Numbered from the stretch's first letter, positions 26,125 through 34,538 are shown. The stretch: DNA of 53,467 nt from Bacillota bacterium (GCA_030705695.1 JAUZPX010000001.1:1-53467); one strand, 5' to 3'. The notes: generated by a model not told the origin, from the sequence alone. Made by a program: numbers and translations.

Positions 26125-27070
26125 AAGAAGATTCCGCCTTTCTTACAAGATGTATCGTCGTTTTTTCTTGATTTTGGTTTAATATATACTCAATTTTATT
26201 AACATACAGGTTTTCGTTTTGATAATCTGTGCTGTCCTCTAGCACAGCCTTTGAGCCAAGGCAGTTAACAATCATGCAAGGGCAAACGATAGTTAAATCA
26301 AAGCTGTCCTCATTACCGATATCCATGATTTTATCAGCTGTTTGAATCATTCCGTAATTATCGCCGACAGCATTCAGATAGCGCTTTCTTTTTACGCCTC
26401 TGGTAACTGCATCTTTATTAAAAACAGAAAAAGTATAGCCGCTTTTTAAATCTGTACGAACAAGAACCTGAGAAATTAATTTATTACGTTTTATGCTTAC
26501 GTTGGAAATAAAATATTGAATTTCGCTACCGTTGTTATTAAACAAAACAGCATTTTTTTGGGCGCTTTCTGAAACATCAACCATACCGTTTTCTGTGATT
26601 CTTGGGGTAGTATTTAGAAAATTCTTACAAAAGCTGTTTAACACATACCACTCTGTAACACCCTTTGTAACACTTAAAGTGCCTTCGGAGGCAGGCTTAT
26701 CGCTTATAAAGCCTGCAAGCCCGTAATCACGAATATGTCTGTCAAAGATCACTTCGATTGTAGGATTAATGTAATTTTGCGGCAGCGCTTCATTATCTAA
26801 AAGAAGCGCTGCCAAACTTCTTGCAACCACCTTTACAAAACTGCCGCTAATGGCGCTTGCCATATCCTGCTCGTCCACAATTCCCGTGAAAACAGTTGTA
26901 TCACCGTCTGAAACAGTAAGCATTTGCAGCTCTGGCAATGCGATTTCCGTTGGGAACAGCGCAGTTAACATATCGGCAGGGACATCTGTTTCTTTTTGAA
27001 TTATTAAACTTGAAGGCGTCGAAAGCGTTATGGTATCTCCGTTTGCAGTTATTGCACTGTAACTCAGCAT
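26111..27070 (-). CDS. Tail hub protein (gpD / XkdQ-like)
   Basis: 319 aa. Forms the hub that links tail tube and spike in contractile tails. Visible pattern: N-terminal beta strands, then VVARSLAALLLDNEALPQNYINPTIEVIFDRHIRDYGLAGF, WYVLNSFCKNFLNTTPRITENGMVDVS, and a beta-rich C-terminus (IHLVRKAESSYVAT). The ITxxGDTITLS start and the WYVLxxFC region are familiar from XkdQ-type proteins. Tightly coupled to flanking genes. Confidence 0.7.
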   Translation of the reverse strand: MLSYSAITANGDTITLSTPSSLIIQKETDVPADMLTALFPTEIALPELQMLTVSDGDTTVFTGIVDEQDMASAISGSFVKVVARSLAALLLDNEALPQNYINPTIEVIFDRHIRDYGLAGFISDKPASEGTLSVTKGVTEWYVLNSFCKNFLNTTPRITENGMVDVSESAQKNAVLFNNNGSEIQYFISNVSIKRNKLISQVLVRTDLKSGYTFSVFNKDAVTRGVKRKRYLNAVGDNYGMIQTADKIMDIGNEDSFDLTIVCPCMIVNCLGSKAVLEDSTDYQNENLYVNKIEYILNQNQEKTTIHLVRKAESSYVAT

Positions 27071-27585
27071 ATTGTCACGCTTTCCCCCACGACAATTTCG
27101 TTAGGGCGCCTGATATTTGGATTTAACTGCAAAAGTTTTTCTACCGTTGTTTCATATTTGTTGGCAATGGTAAAAAGCGTTTCTCCGTCTGTTGCAATAT
27201 GAACGATTTTTTCGCTCTCTTCCTGAAAAGATGTTTTCATGTCCTCACGAAAAGTAAAGGAATACTGTACAAGATTCGGCGCAGGGACGCCGATAACAGA
27301 AAGACCGGAAAACACAGCAACAAACGGATTTGTGTTCGGAATTGATAAAATTCCCGTCCGTTTTTCTTCATAGAGTTTACGCAAAATATTATATTGAATA
27401 AATGCGTCATCTCCAAAAAGCTCGCCTTCACCTGTAATAACACGGTCTTTTTGCCCAAAATCCTGTAAAACTGAAATTCCGTTTGGCAAGTTAATTTCCG
27501 CCAGGTTTTTTCCGTCGGATATTTTAATTGTTTTGGGGTTATAGCGCCAAGTATATCCGCAAAAACGCATAGAAGCTAAATTCAT
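27064..27585 (-). CDS. LysM-containing tail protein (XkdP / gp53-like)
   Basis: 173 aa. The N-terminal two thirds are beta-rich (LPNGISVLQDFGQKDRVITGEGELFG), and a LysM domain spans about 125-173 (HIATDGETLFTIANKYETTVEKLLQLNPNI). In PBSX- and P2-like tails the LysM protein sits after the tape measure and contacts the hub. Here the gene directly upstream is a 55-aa ORF instead of a tape measure. It begins in an ATGA overlap with that ORF. Confidence 0.8.
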   Translation of the reverse strand: MNLASMRFCGYTWRYNPKTIKISDGKNLAEINLPNGISVLQDFGQKDRVITGEGELFGDDAFIQYNILRKLYEEKRTGILSIPNTNPFVAVFSGLSVIGVPAPNLVQYSFTFREDMKTSFQEESEKIVHIATDGETLFTIANKYETTVEKLLQLNPNIRRPNEIVVGESVTIC

Positions 27586-27749
27586 CGTGCGCTTGCCTCC
27601 TGTTCTTCCGTAAGAGGGCTTGAGTAGCGTCGCAAATCACGTTCGAAAGCTTCGGAAAAGCTTTCAGCGGAAATTGACATATCACTTAACAAATTAAAAT
27701 GAGATTTTTCAAAATTATTTTGAGATGTCTGATCAATTTTAATTTCCAT
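27582..27749 (-). CDS. 55-aa hypothetical phage-block protein
   Basis: A short ORF, MEIKIDQTSQNNFEKSHFNL to the TGA at 27582, sharing TAATG with the gene upstream (stop 27749-27751) and ATGA with the LysM gene downstream. Both overlaps, and the absence of spare bases, argue that it is translated. Acidic/polar, with no membrane helix. I cannot assign a function. It is the only gene at the place where sheath, tube and tape-measure genes are normally found. Confidence 0.6.
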   Translation of the reverse strand: MEIKIDQTSQNNFEKSHFNLLSDMSISAESFSEAFERDLRRYSSPLTEEQEASAR

Positions 27750-28498
27750 TATGCCCCTCCCAAGGTTTTTGTTTTTGCCAGAATGGTTACGGTATCTGTA
27801 ATTTCATCTGTCAATCGTGAATTTATATCAATCGTATTACAGCCGCTGAATGTGATTTGATTTCCTTTAAAATCTACCGTCAAGTCAAAATCCGTTATAC
27901 TTGTAAAGTCATATGTAAAATCCATTGATTTTACATCAAACGTTATTTCATACTGATTATTCTGCATAACAAAACCGACAGGTCCGCTTTCGCCGAATGC
28001 CTGAATATCATACGCGGCTCTTATGGTTTTTATCTGAAAACTGTAAGCTTTTACGGCCGATTTACCCGGTATTGATATTAAAACACCAGCATTGCTTCCG
28101 CTGTTCGGGTTAACAAAGTTTACAGTAAGTGTTGTTAGAAAAGCATCGGCTTCGTGGTGATATGTAGTTTTGGATATATTAAATTCTTTAATGTTATACG
28201 ATTCAATTCGGTGATTTTTAAGTGCGTTTATTATATTCTCGGCAGCAGTAAATGTGCAGTCTTTTCCAAGTTTCGACGGGGAATAAATATTAAACTCAAT
28301 ATTGATCTTATCGGTGTCGCTGTCTTCAAATCCACTGATATACATATCACGAATATTCATAGTAACAGTCAATACTTTTAACGGATTCGGTGAAGGAAAG
28401 TTAGCGTAACCGTATCTAAGTTCCGAGAAACCAAGCTCTGAACTTGAAAATCCCGAAAAAAAAGTATAAAGCCCGCTTAAAATATTTGTAAAACTCAC
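27749..28498 (-). CDS. Tail-terminator/tube-like protein of the phage block (possible two-domain fusion)
   Basis: About 249 aa if it starts at the GTG at 28498, which overlaps the stop of the preceding gene; the open frame extends to 28546 with 48 bases of overlap. Residues 20-130 show alternating strands and a helix (FTAAENIINALKNHRIESYNIKEF) resembling tail-completion/terminator proteins. The C-terminal half (residues 150-245) is a second beta-rich region ending TVTILAKTKTLGGA, reminiscent of tail-tube proteins. Neither resemblance is strong. No coiled coil or membrane helix is seen. Confidence 0.6.
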   Translation of the reverse strand: MSFTNILSGLYTFFSGFSSSELGFSELRYGYANFPSPNPLKVLTVTMNIRDMYISGFEDSDTDKINIEFNIYSPSKLGKDCTFTAAENIINALKNHRIESYNIKEFNISKTTYHHEADAFLTTLTVNFVNPNSGSNAGVLISIPGKSAVKAYSFQIKTIRAAYDIQAFGESGPVGFVMQNNQYEITFDVKSMDFTYDFTSITDFDLTVDFKGNQITFSGCNTIDINSRLTDEITDTVTILAKTKTLGGA

Positions 28499-28854
28499 TG
28501 AGATATCACCGTGCTTTCCGAAATATACTTTTCTAAAATCGCCCAAATATAAACTATTTTATCTTTTACAACAAACGTATCTGCATTTTTAATGCAATAC
28601 TTAAATTCACCGCAAGTAATAACGGCTTCCTTTGTACATTGATCGAGCCTTATTTTAGGGCTTCCTATATATAAATAGTTGTTTTTGCTGTAATATCCCA
28701 ACGGCATATAATCGTTAAATTCACTTGACAGGTTTTTATAGCGCAAAGGTTCTATGAATGCTTTTCCGTTTGCAACAATTTTCTCCTGATCAGAAACAGA
28801 AATATTGCTGCCGTATTTATATAATATTTTTTGAAACTGACTGGGTAATTCCAT
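28495..28854 (-). CDS. Hypothetical head-tail connector protein
   Basis: 119 aa, unrecognised. Helical N-terminus (MELPSQFQKILYKYGSNISV), beta-rich rest (YLYIGSPKIRLDQCTKEAVITCGEFKYCIK). Its place, directly after the first connector gene and before the tail protein, fits a head-completion or stopper protein (XkdH/J place). Starts in a TAATG overlap with its upstream neighbour. Confidence 0.6.
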   Translation of the reverse strand: MELPSQFQKILYKYGSNISVSDQEKIVANGKAFIEPLRYKNLSSEFNDYMPLGYYSKNNYLYIGSPKIRLDQCTKEAVITCGEFKYCIKNADTFVVKDKIVYIWAILEKYISESTVISQ

Positions 28855-29216
28855 TAAATCACCCGCCTGAACATAAAATTAACGTCATCAATTAATAAAT
28901 CTGCAACATCTGCTTTTGCCCGCTGCCAGATCTGCTCGGCTGCCTCTACAGACAAGCCAGAGGTTTCCATTGAAACATCGCCGACTTTTACGTTTTCAGG
29001 GGCGCCGCCGCCCTGATACAGGCAATACCTGTAATAACTCAGAGCGGCTGCGGCTGCGTTTAGGCGGCTAACATCTTCCGGCAAAATTGTTTCATTCCTT
29101 AATCTGCGTTGAATAAAATCCATAGCCTCTTTACAAATGGGGGACCATTGAGAGGTTTCCACAGGATCAAGGCCGGAAATAAGAACAAATCGATTCATTA
29201 CATCTTTAAAATTCAA
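28854..29216 (-). CDS. Head-tail connector / head-completion adaptor (gp6/XkdG-like)
   Basis: 120 aa if started at TTG 29216, which has GGGAGG 7 bases upstream; the open frame reaches 29231. The helical pattern FKDVMNRFVLISGLDPVETSQWSPICKEAMDFIQRRL, then AAAAALSYYRYCLYQ, fits small all-alpha adaptor proteins that bind the portal ring. It directly follows the capsid gene, where adaptors are expected. Confidence 0.65.
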   Translation of the reverse strand: MNFKDVMNRFVLISGLDPVETSQWSPICKEAMDFIQRRLRNETILPEDVSRLNAAAAALSYYRYCLYQGGGAPENVKVGDVSMETSGLSVEAAEQIWQRAKADVADLLIDDVNFMFRRVI

Positions 29217-29233
29217 GCCGCCACCTCCCAAAC

Positions 29234-30244
29234 TTAAAATGTTAGCTTCAGAGAAGCGTCGTTAAAGATTTTACCGAAACCTGAAATCACACTGATAGTA
29301 GCTCTTTCAAGCTGTCTGTCGATAAGCTTGTCAGAATCGAGCAAAATATCTCCTGCCTGTACCATTTCAAGAGCACAAGAACTGTCAAGTCCGATAATCG
29401 TATTACCTGGTATGCTTGGAACATGAAGTAACGATGCACCCATAGGAGTAATCATTTTGCCTGTACCCTGGAAGTTTAAGCCTGCAAGTGAGTCTTTCAT
29501 CTCTGGCATGCTTAAAAGTGTTTGAACTACAGATGTCGGAGCCAACAAAGTATTCAGCTCATAAGGAGCAAGGCTGCCCCAGAGTTTTAAAAGATCATTG
29601 TAAGTTACGGTACCCGGTGTTGCAGTTGTTATCGCAGCACAAGGATTTCCGTTACCGTCACCGTTTAACAAAACATTTACAGCATCGCCAAGCTGTGTTC
29701 TTGCCATTTGTGCGCCGATCTGGCGAAGTGTGACTGTAAATAAATCAAGACGTTGGAAACGCAATGCTTCATATGAAGAAACAAGCATTCTTCCGTGTTT
29801 TTGCAGATTAACAAGGTTATCCTGCATTTTAATCATAATCTGCGGAATTGCTGCTGACTCTTTTACAGGCTTCAGGGATTTTTCGCTTTGAGAAGCTACT
29901 GTTGTAATGCTGCGGTAATCCATACCGTTAATATTTGTTACTGTAGCGACAATTTGCGGAAGCATATCGGCATTTGTCATTCCCTGATAAACAGCTCTTC
30001 TTACATACTCAGGGAACAGTGCTGAACTGCTTGTATTTTGAAAAAATTTCTCTACAGTATCGCTTCCGATACCATTTACTTTTATATTAAAACGCTTTAA
30101 CTGACGCTCGTAAGCATCAAGACCGCCAAGAGGAGTGCTTTCGTAGTTTTCACTCGGGTCAAGTTCTTCCAGTACATTGGTAAGGCTTTTTCCGTTAATA
30201 TTGTACATACCTTTTTCCAATGTAATTGTTTCGTAATTTGCCAT
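29234..30244 (-). CDS. Major capsid protein (HK97 fold)
   Basis: 336 aa. Features of an HK97-type coat protein are visible: an N-terminal arm, an E-loop-like acidic stretch, an alpha helical spine (MLVSSYEALRFQRLDLFTVTLRQIGAQMARTQLGDAVNVLLNGDGNG), and the capsid-typical late A-domain strands with LLAPTSVVQTLLSMPEMKDSL and GNTIIGLDSSCALEMVQAGDI. Order after the protease and decoration genes supports this. No N-terminal scaffold region is seen; scaffolding may come from the protease gene C-terminus. Confidence 0.85.
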   Translation of the reverse strand: MANYETITLEKGMYNINGKSLTNVLEELDPSENYESTPLGGLDAYERQLKRFNIKVNGIGSDTVEKFFQNTSSSALFPEYVRRAVYQGMTNADMLPQIVATVTNINGMDYRSITTVASQSEKSLKPVKESAAIPQIMIKMQDNLVNLQKHGRMLVSSYEALRFQRLDLFTVTLRQIGAQMARTQLGDAVNVLLNGDGNGNPCAAITTATPGTVTYNDLLKLWGSLAPYELNTLLAPTSVVQTLLSMPEMKDSLAGLNFQGTGKMITPMGASLLHVPSIPGNTIIGLDSSCALEMVQAGDILLDSDKLIDRQLERATISVISGFGKIFNDASLKLTF

Positions 30245-30261
30245 TATTTTTTCCTCCTAAA

Positions 30262-30600
30262 TTAAAGAATAAATCCGACATTGCCGTTTGTAACATCAAG
30301 AACAAGCAGCTTTCTGCCTTTTGTTGCGTCGGCTTTTACTTTCCCGCCGGCAGCAGCACAGAGGTTTTGGTAACCTACATTAACAGTACCGCTCATTGGA
30401 ACTGAAACATAACCTCCAAGCTGTACAGAAGCATATCCGTTTGATACACTGACAGCTATACCGCAAATGTCATCTCCGTCACCGCTTGGTGATACAGTGC
30501 CATTATCTGTTACTTTAACAGGTACGCCTGCACAGGTAAGACTTGAATCGGCAGAAAAAGTAACTATTCTTTCCCCATAGCCTAAAAATGAAATATTCAT
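30262..30600 (-). CDS. Capsid decoration protein-like
   Basis: 112 aa, Gly/Val/Ser-rich, beta only (VTFSADSSLTCAGVPVKVTDNGTVSPSGDGDDICGIAVSVSNGYASVQLGGYVSVPMSG). This pattern is typical of DUF2190-like head-decoration proteins located between protease and capsid genes. It has no signal peptide. Good RBS (AGGAAAT before ATG). Confidence 0.7.
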   Translation of the reverse strand: MNISFLGYGERIVTFSADSSLTCAGVPVKVTDNGTVSPSGDGDDICGIAVSVSNGYASVQLGGYVSVPMSGTVNVGYQNLCAAAGGKVKADATKGRKLLVLDVTNGNVGFIL

Positions 30601-30619
30601 ATCCTAATTTCCTTTCAAA

Positions 30620-31600
30620 TTAAATTCGAAATTCGTTGTTTTTTGTTAATTGTTTTTGTTCTTGCTTATGAGCGTTAATCTGAGGTCTTGGTGGAAGAAA
30701 ATCAGCTGATTTTGCCTCATATGCCTTTTTAAATTCTTTCAGCTCATCAATGTTTAGCTTATCGGTAACGCTTTCAATAGTTTTTTTCGTTATCTCAGGC
30801 TGAACAATTGCGCTTAAACGAATAACCTCGTTTTGCAGCTCATTTTTATAGGCTTGTCCGTCTTTCGCAAGATTTTGCAATTCGGCAATTTCTGCTGCAA
30901 GTGCTTTTGCTTCTTCGCTGTTAAAAGAAACTGCCGACGAACCGCCCAGTTTTTTCATAATATCCGTCAATTTGATATCCTCCTTAAAAAATTCAAATTG
31001 CTTTATGACGCCTGCCGCACGTTGAGCAGGAACCGCCACAAATGACCATTCATAGGCATCAATGGGTTCGCTTAAAACCGTATGGCAAATGCCGTCTTTA
31101 TATGTTTTTCCTTTTTGATGCCCGCAGGAACCTTTCTTCATATCGGCACCGCAAACGGAACAAGTGAATTTCTGTACGCTACAGCCTACACTAACTTCCT
31201 TTTGCATACCTGAATCAATACTTAAAATAAAGTCCTCATTCTTTTTCGAACGCGGCAAATATGCTTTTGCCGTTAATCGAAAATAGTCATCTCCGCTTTG
31301 GGTTTTCTTGTTTTCAATAGCTTCAACAAAGCAGTCGTAAATCCTTGCGGTTTGATTTTCAGCTTTTGCTTCGTGGTCGAACACACCTGTTTTCCCTAAG
31401 AAAAGCTTTTGCAGCGCAAACAAGGCTTCCACCGAAAACCTCTCGAAATCCCTATCGATATCGTTGTCGCACAACACGACAGAGAACGTATAAACTTCAT
31501 CTGCTGACAATACCCGACGAGTATATTGATTAATAAGTTCCAAATCTTTTTCAGTAACTTGACTGTTCTCTGCACTTTTTAAAATTTCTGCTGTTTTCAC
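30620..31600 (-). CDS. Prohead protease with Cys-rich insertion and scaffold-like C-terminus
   Basis: 326 aa. The N-terminal ~200 residues show the S78/HK97 protease arrangement: H76 in TGVFDHEAKA and S137 in KEVSVGCSV, followed by YEWSFVAVPAQRAAGV. Between S137 and that end lies an unusual Cys/His cluster: C147, C150, C159, H161 and C172. The C-terminal ~110 residues are a charged helix (residues 215-300) like the scaffold fused to many phage proteases. It overlaps the portal gene by 4 bases. Confidence 0.75.
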   Translation of the reverse strand: MKTAEILKSAENSQVTEKDLELINQYTRRVLSADEVYTFSVVLCDNDIDRDFERFSVEALFALQKLFLGKTGVFDHEAKAENQTARIYDCFVEAIENKKTQSGDDYFRLTAKAYLPRSKKNEDFILSIDSGMQKEVSVGCSVQKFTCSVCGADMKKGSCGHQKGKTYKDGICHTVLSEPIDAYEWSFVAVPAQRAAGVIKQFEFFKEDIKLTDIMKKLGGSSAVSFNSEEAKALAAEIAELQNLAKDGQAYKNELQNEVIRLSAIVQPEITKKTIESVTDKLNIDELKEFKKAYEAKSADFLPPRPQINAHKQEQKQLTKNNEFRI

Positions 31601-32763
31601 TGATTCACCTCCGTCATTTGAGCCTCAAGTTGAGACGCTTTTGCGTTTAAATATCTTGCGTTTGCCAAACCGACCTCGTCCTGAAGATTAATGTTGTTCC
31701 ATTTGATTTCAAAGTCATCGTCCTTACCGTTAAGGCGCAACCACATGGAACAGATTTTTCCGATTGTCTGATTTAACAAACTTCTGTAATATTCCAGCTC
31801 GCTTGTTAAGATGTCTGATTGCTGTGAGGACATTCTTTCGCTACTTGACCAAGAAAGCCCAAGCAAAAACGGAGGAATACCGAATTTTGAGACAATTTGC
31901 TCTAAAATTTGGCGAACAGGTACTTCGCTGTCAAGAACCTGATTATCCGCACCGATAACTTTAATTGATACATCTCCGACTGCTACAAAATCATTGACTC
32001 TGCCAAAATCATTACGCATTGCTTTACTCCATTCGGTGGCAATCTGTGTAGCACGCTCTTTTGAATAAGCCTGCGCACTGACATCGTCGCCAGGATTGTA
32101 AGTAACAGCAAAACGCACATTACCAATACGTTCCCAGTTTGAACCGATACTGTTGAAAATCTTTAAGAGAACAGAGCTGACAAAAGGTAACCCCTTTAAC
32201 AGCGATGTTCCGTAGATTCCGCCCGGTTCAGGATTTAGCATAGTCGTTAAAATCAGCGTAGGAAAAGGAACAGGTTCGCTTTGCCCGAAAGCATTGTATC
32301 GGCAGATCTGTGCTTTTAACGGAGAATCTGTCGGCAAAATCTCAACATCCTCAAGCGATGCATTATAGAGCGCCGCGATTGTTGTGTTGTCACTTGACAA
32401 TACAATCTCGCCGACAGCCGTTCCAAAAGTTAACATCTGGTCAAAATATGTATACAAAAACTGTAAAATTCCTTGTCCGCAAGCTCCAACCTGTACGGTT
32501 CTTAAAAATTGATTCAACAAAGTCTGTGTGTTTTCATCATCACAAACGATATTAAAATCTCCAATTAGCCTAACAATTTTCCCGATAGCCGCATCAATAA
32601 TTGGTACAGCTTCTCTAAGAGTTTTATACAGGCAGATTTCAGCCTGACATAAAGGAACATATCTGTTTAAGACGGTAAAAGGATGCTGACTCATTGACCC
32701 CGAGGATACCGTTTGTACGGTAGAATCCACATCCTGTTGCTTAGGTTTTTTAAAAAATCCCAC
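31597..32763 (-). CDS. Phage portal protein
   Basis: 388 aa. Forms the dodecameric DNA gate in the capsid vertex. The sequence shows the portal order: VLNRYVPLCQAEICLYKTLREAVPIIDAAIGKIVRLIGDF, then LDQLYTYFDQMLTFGTAVGEIVL-like core (here LQFLYTYFDQMLTFGTAVGEI), QILEQIVSKFGIPPFLLGLSWSSSERMSSQQSDILTSELEYYRSLL, and LEIKWNNINLQDEVG near the C-terminus (here FEIKWNNINLQDEVGLANA). These blocks are typical of the SPP1/HK97-type portals. It starts at a normal place after terL. Confidence 0.88.
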   Translation of the reverse strand: MGFFKKPKQQDVDSTVQTVSSGSMSQHPFTVLNRYVPLCQAEICLYKTLREAVPIIDAAIGKIVRLIGDFNIVCDDENTQTLLNQFLRTVQVGACGQGILQFLYTYFDQMLTFGTAVGEIVLSSDNTTIAALYNASLEDVEILPTDSPLKAQICRYNAFGQSEPVPFPTLILTTMLNPEPGGIYGTSLLKGLPFVSSVLLKIFNSIGSNWERIGNVRFAVTYNPGDDVSAQAYSKERATQIATEWSKAMRNDFGRVNDFVAVGDVSIKVIGADNQVLDSEVPVRQILEQIVSKFGIPPFLLGLSWSSSERMSSQQSDILTSELEYYRSLLNQTIGKICSMWLRLNGKDDDFEIKWNNINLQDEVGLANARYLNAKASQLEAQMTEVNQ

Positions 32764-32833
32764 AGCCTCACCTCCTTCTTTTTATAGGGCAATCAAAAGC
32801 CTCGAACAAAATTGTCCGAATGGGATATCAGCT

Positions 32834-34111
32834 TTACGATTGTCCCGTTCTTTCTGCGGCAATGGCTACAATACCATCGTCGCTTCTGTTTGCAATGGTC
32901 GTAACAAAATAGCGGATATCGTCCATTGCATGATCGTTTTCTTTTAAGGGCATGTCCCTGTCACCTTTTTCCGCATAGCGATAAAGAGAAAACTCCCTCA
33001 TGCTGTCAAGGCAAGTGTTACAAATGTTTACCCTGCCATCTTTCAATGCTGAACTTACTTTGCGGATACCGTCCTGAACATTGTTTTTTGCAGGAATTAC
33101 CGTAAATCGCCCCTGCCGCCTGATAACCTCAATAAAGCTTGCTGCTGACGGATCCACCGTTACAATCTTGACGGCATGGTTTCCTGCCAGAATGCAAAGT
33201 GCTTTATAATGTTCTTCATCAGTTTTTTGATATCCTTCTTTACGGGAATCAAAGTAATATTCTTTTAGACGGTACCATTTTCCGCTTTTCTTTCCCCACA
33301 AACCGAAAGAAGCGGGGTTAACGGTTCCATAATCGCATGAAATGGCATACTCGCTGCACTTCCCTTTGGGAACAGCACAAAATTTTTCTTCTGTCATAAA
33401 GGAATAAACAACGCCCTCTGCCGCAACCCATTCTCCCTCGACAAAGCGTCGATAAAATGCGCCTGAATACAGAGATTTATAGCGGCACAGCATTTCTTCC
33501 GAAAGAGACGGATTATCCTCCATTTTGAAATGAAGATAATGTGCATTTTTTTGCTTTGCTCCTAAAATCCATTCCTGACGAAACCAATGCTGAGGAAACT
33601 CAGGATTACAGTTAAACCAAAACTTTGAACCGCTTACCGAACATCTTGCTACCGCCTGCTCCACAAAAGAGCGAGGCATAAGTGCAACTTCATCGAAAAG
33701 GCAGCCTGCAAGAGTCATACCCTGTATAAGAGCCGCCGAACCTTCATGCTGTCCACCAAACAGATAAAAGCGATTACTGTTTTCACCGTAAGATACCTCT
33801 AAGACATTCTCAGAAAGCTTTTCACAAACCAAAAAACCAAGCTCTTTTAAAATAGGTGTAAGCGGTATTACAACATTTCGTCTTAACGACCTAATTGTCT
33901 TTCCGCAAAGTCCAAAGCTTTTGCCGTTAAACTCATAAAGCGCCCACGAGAAAAAAGAAATCCCCATGCAAACGGTTTTTCCGCTTCGCACAGCGCCGTC
34001 ACAAATAATAGCGTCACGGCCGGCATGTTTGCTCTGACCATACCACCAAGTAAAGGCACTGATTTGTTTCTTCGAAAAAACTTCAAACTGCATCGCTTTC
34101 CGGCTCAACAT
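32834..34111 (-). CDS. Terminase large subunit (PBSX/XtmB-type)
   Basis: 425 aa. DNA packaging motor: ATPase plus nuclease. Walker A-like DGAVRSGKT (residues 38-46), Walker B LFDE (138-141), and an RNase H-like nuclease with three acidic residues D260 (ISCDYGTVNP), D320 (VTVDPSAAS) and D398 (HAMDDIRY). All catalytic residues seem intact, so the motor may be functional. The frame starts at 34111; an internal ATG at 34093 is preceded by GGAAAG and may be the true start. Confidence 0.93.
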   Translation of the reverse strand: MLSRKAMQFEVFSKKQISAFTWWYGQSKHAGRDAIICDGAVRSGKTVCMGISFFSWALYEFNGKSFGLCGKTIRSLRRNVVIPLTPILKELGFLVCEKLSENVLEVSYGENSNRFYLFGGQHEGSAALIQGMTLAGCLFDEVALMPRSFVEQAVARCSVSGSKFWFNCNPEFPQHWFRQEWILGAKQKNAHYLHFKMEDNPSLSEEMLCRYKSLYSGAFYRRFVEGEWVAAEGVVYSFMTEEKFCAVPKGKCSEYAISCDYGTVNPASFGLWGKKSGKWYRLKEYYFDSRKEGYQKTDEEHYKALCILAGNHAVKIVTVDPSAASFIEVIRRQGRFTVIPAKNNVQDGIRKVSSALKDGRVNICNTCLDSMREFSLYRYAEKGDRDMPLKENDHAMDDIRYFVTTIANRSDDGIVAIAAERTGQS

Positions 34112-34538
34112 TATTTTTTTGCAGAGCCTCCACCCCTTCTCTCAGAGCTTTATAAAAAGACGGTTCGCCTTTTTTCTCTTGCTCTGATTCGGTTGTTTCG
34201 AGTTTTTCAAGAGCTTTCATGCGATCAAAAAATTTCATTTCAATGATTCTTCCGTTTTGCCCCTTTACCTGTGAAACATTAAATAAATCCATATGCATTA
34301 GCTCTTCATCGCTCATATTCTCGCTGCACATAGCTCTAATACAATCGGAAATGCTGCCAAATGCCAGTTTCTTATATCCGTCAATAACCTGGTCTCGGAG
34401 CGTTTTTTCGCTCTCTTCCAAAAAAGCCAAAACCTCCTTTCTCGAAACCCGTAACAATAAGAAAAGCCGCCTCCCCAGACGGTTGCCTTCTTTTGCTCGG
34501 TTCTCGGTAATTCTAAGCTCAGAAATTACAAAGGACAC
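34083..34538 (-). CDS. Terminase small subunit-like, N-terminal DNA-binding part reduced
   Basis: About 151 aa from a GTG at 34538. The C-terminal half matches the XtmA pattern: DGYKKLAFGSISDCIRAM, then NVSQVKGQNGRIIEMKFFDRMKALEKLE. The N-terminal helix-turn-helix normally found (NATQAAIRAGYS..., about 50 residues) is not recognisable; only SRKEVLAFLEESEKTLRDQ remains. A start codon with a good site is not visible, and the frame is open upstream to at least 34584 without ATG. Promoter sequence for this operon was not identified. Confidence 0.7.
   Translation of the reverse strand: MSFVISELRITENRAKEGNRLGRRLFLLLRVSRKEVLAFLEESEKTLRDQVIDGYKKLAFGSISDCIRAMCSENMSDEELMHMDLFNVSQVKGQNGRIIEMKFFDRMKALEKLETTESEQEKKGEPSFYKALREGVEALQKNNVEPESDAV

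Noticed and set aside
23891..34538. Tailocin (R-type bacteriocin) instead of a packaging particle
   Set aside because: Tailocins lose terminase, portal and capsid genes but keep sheath and tube; here it is the reverse.
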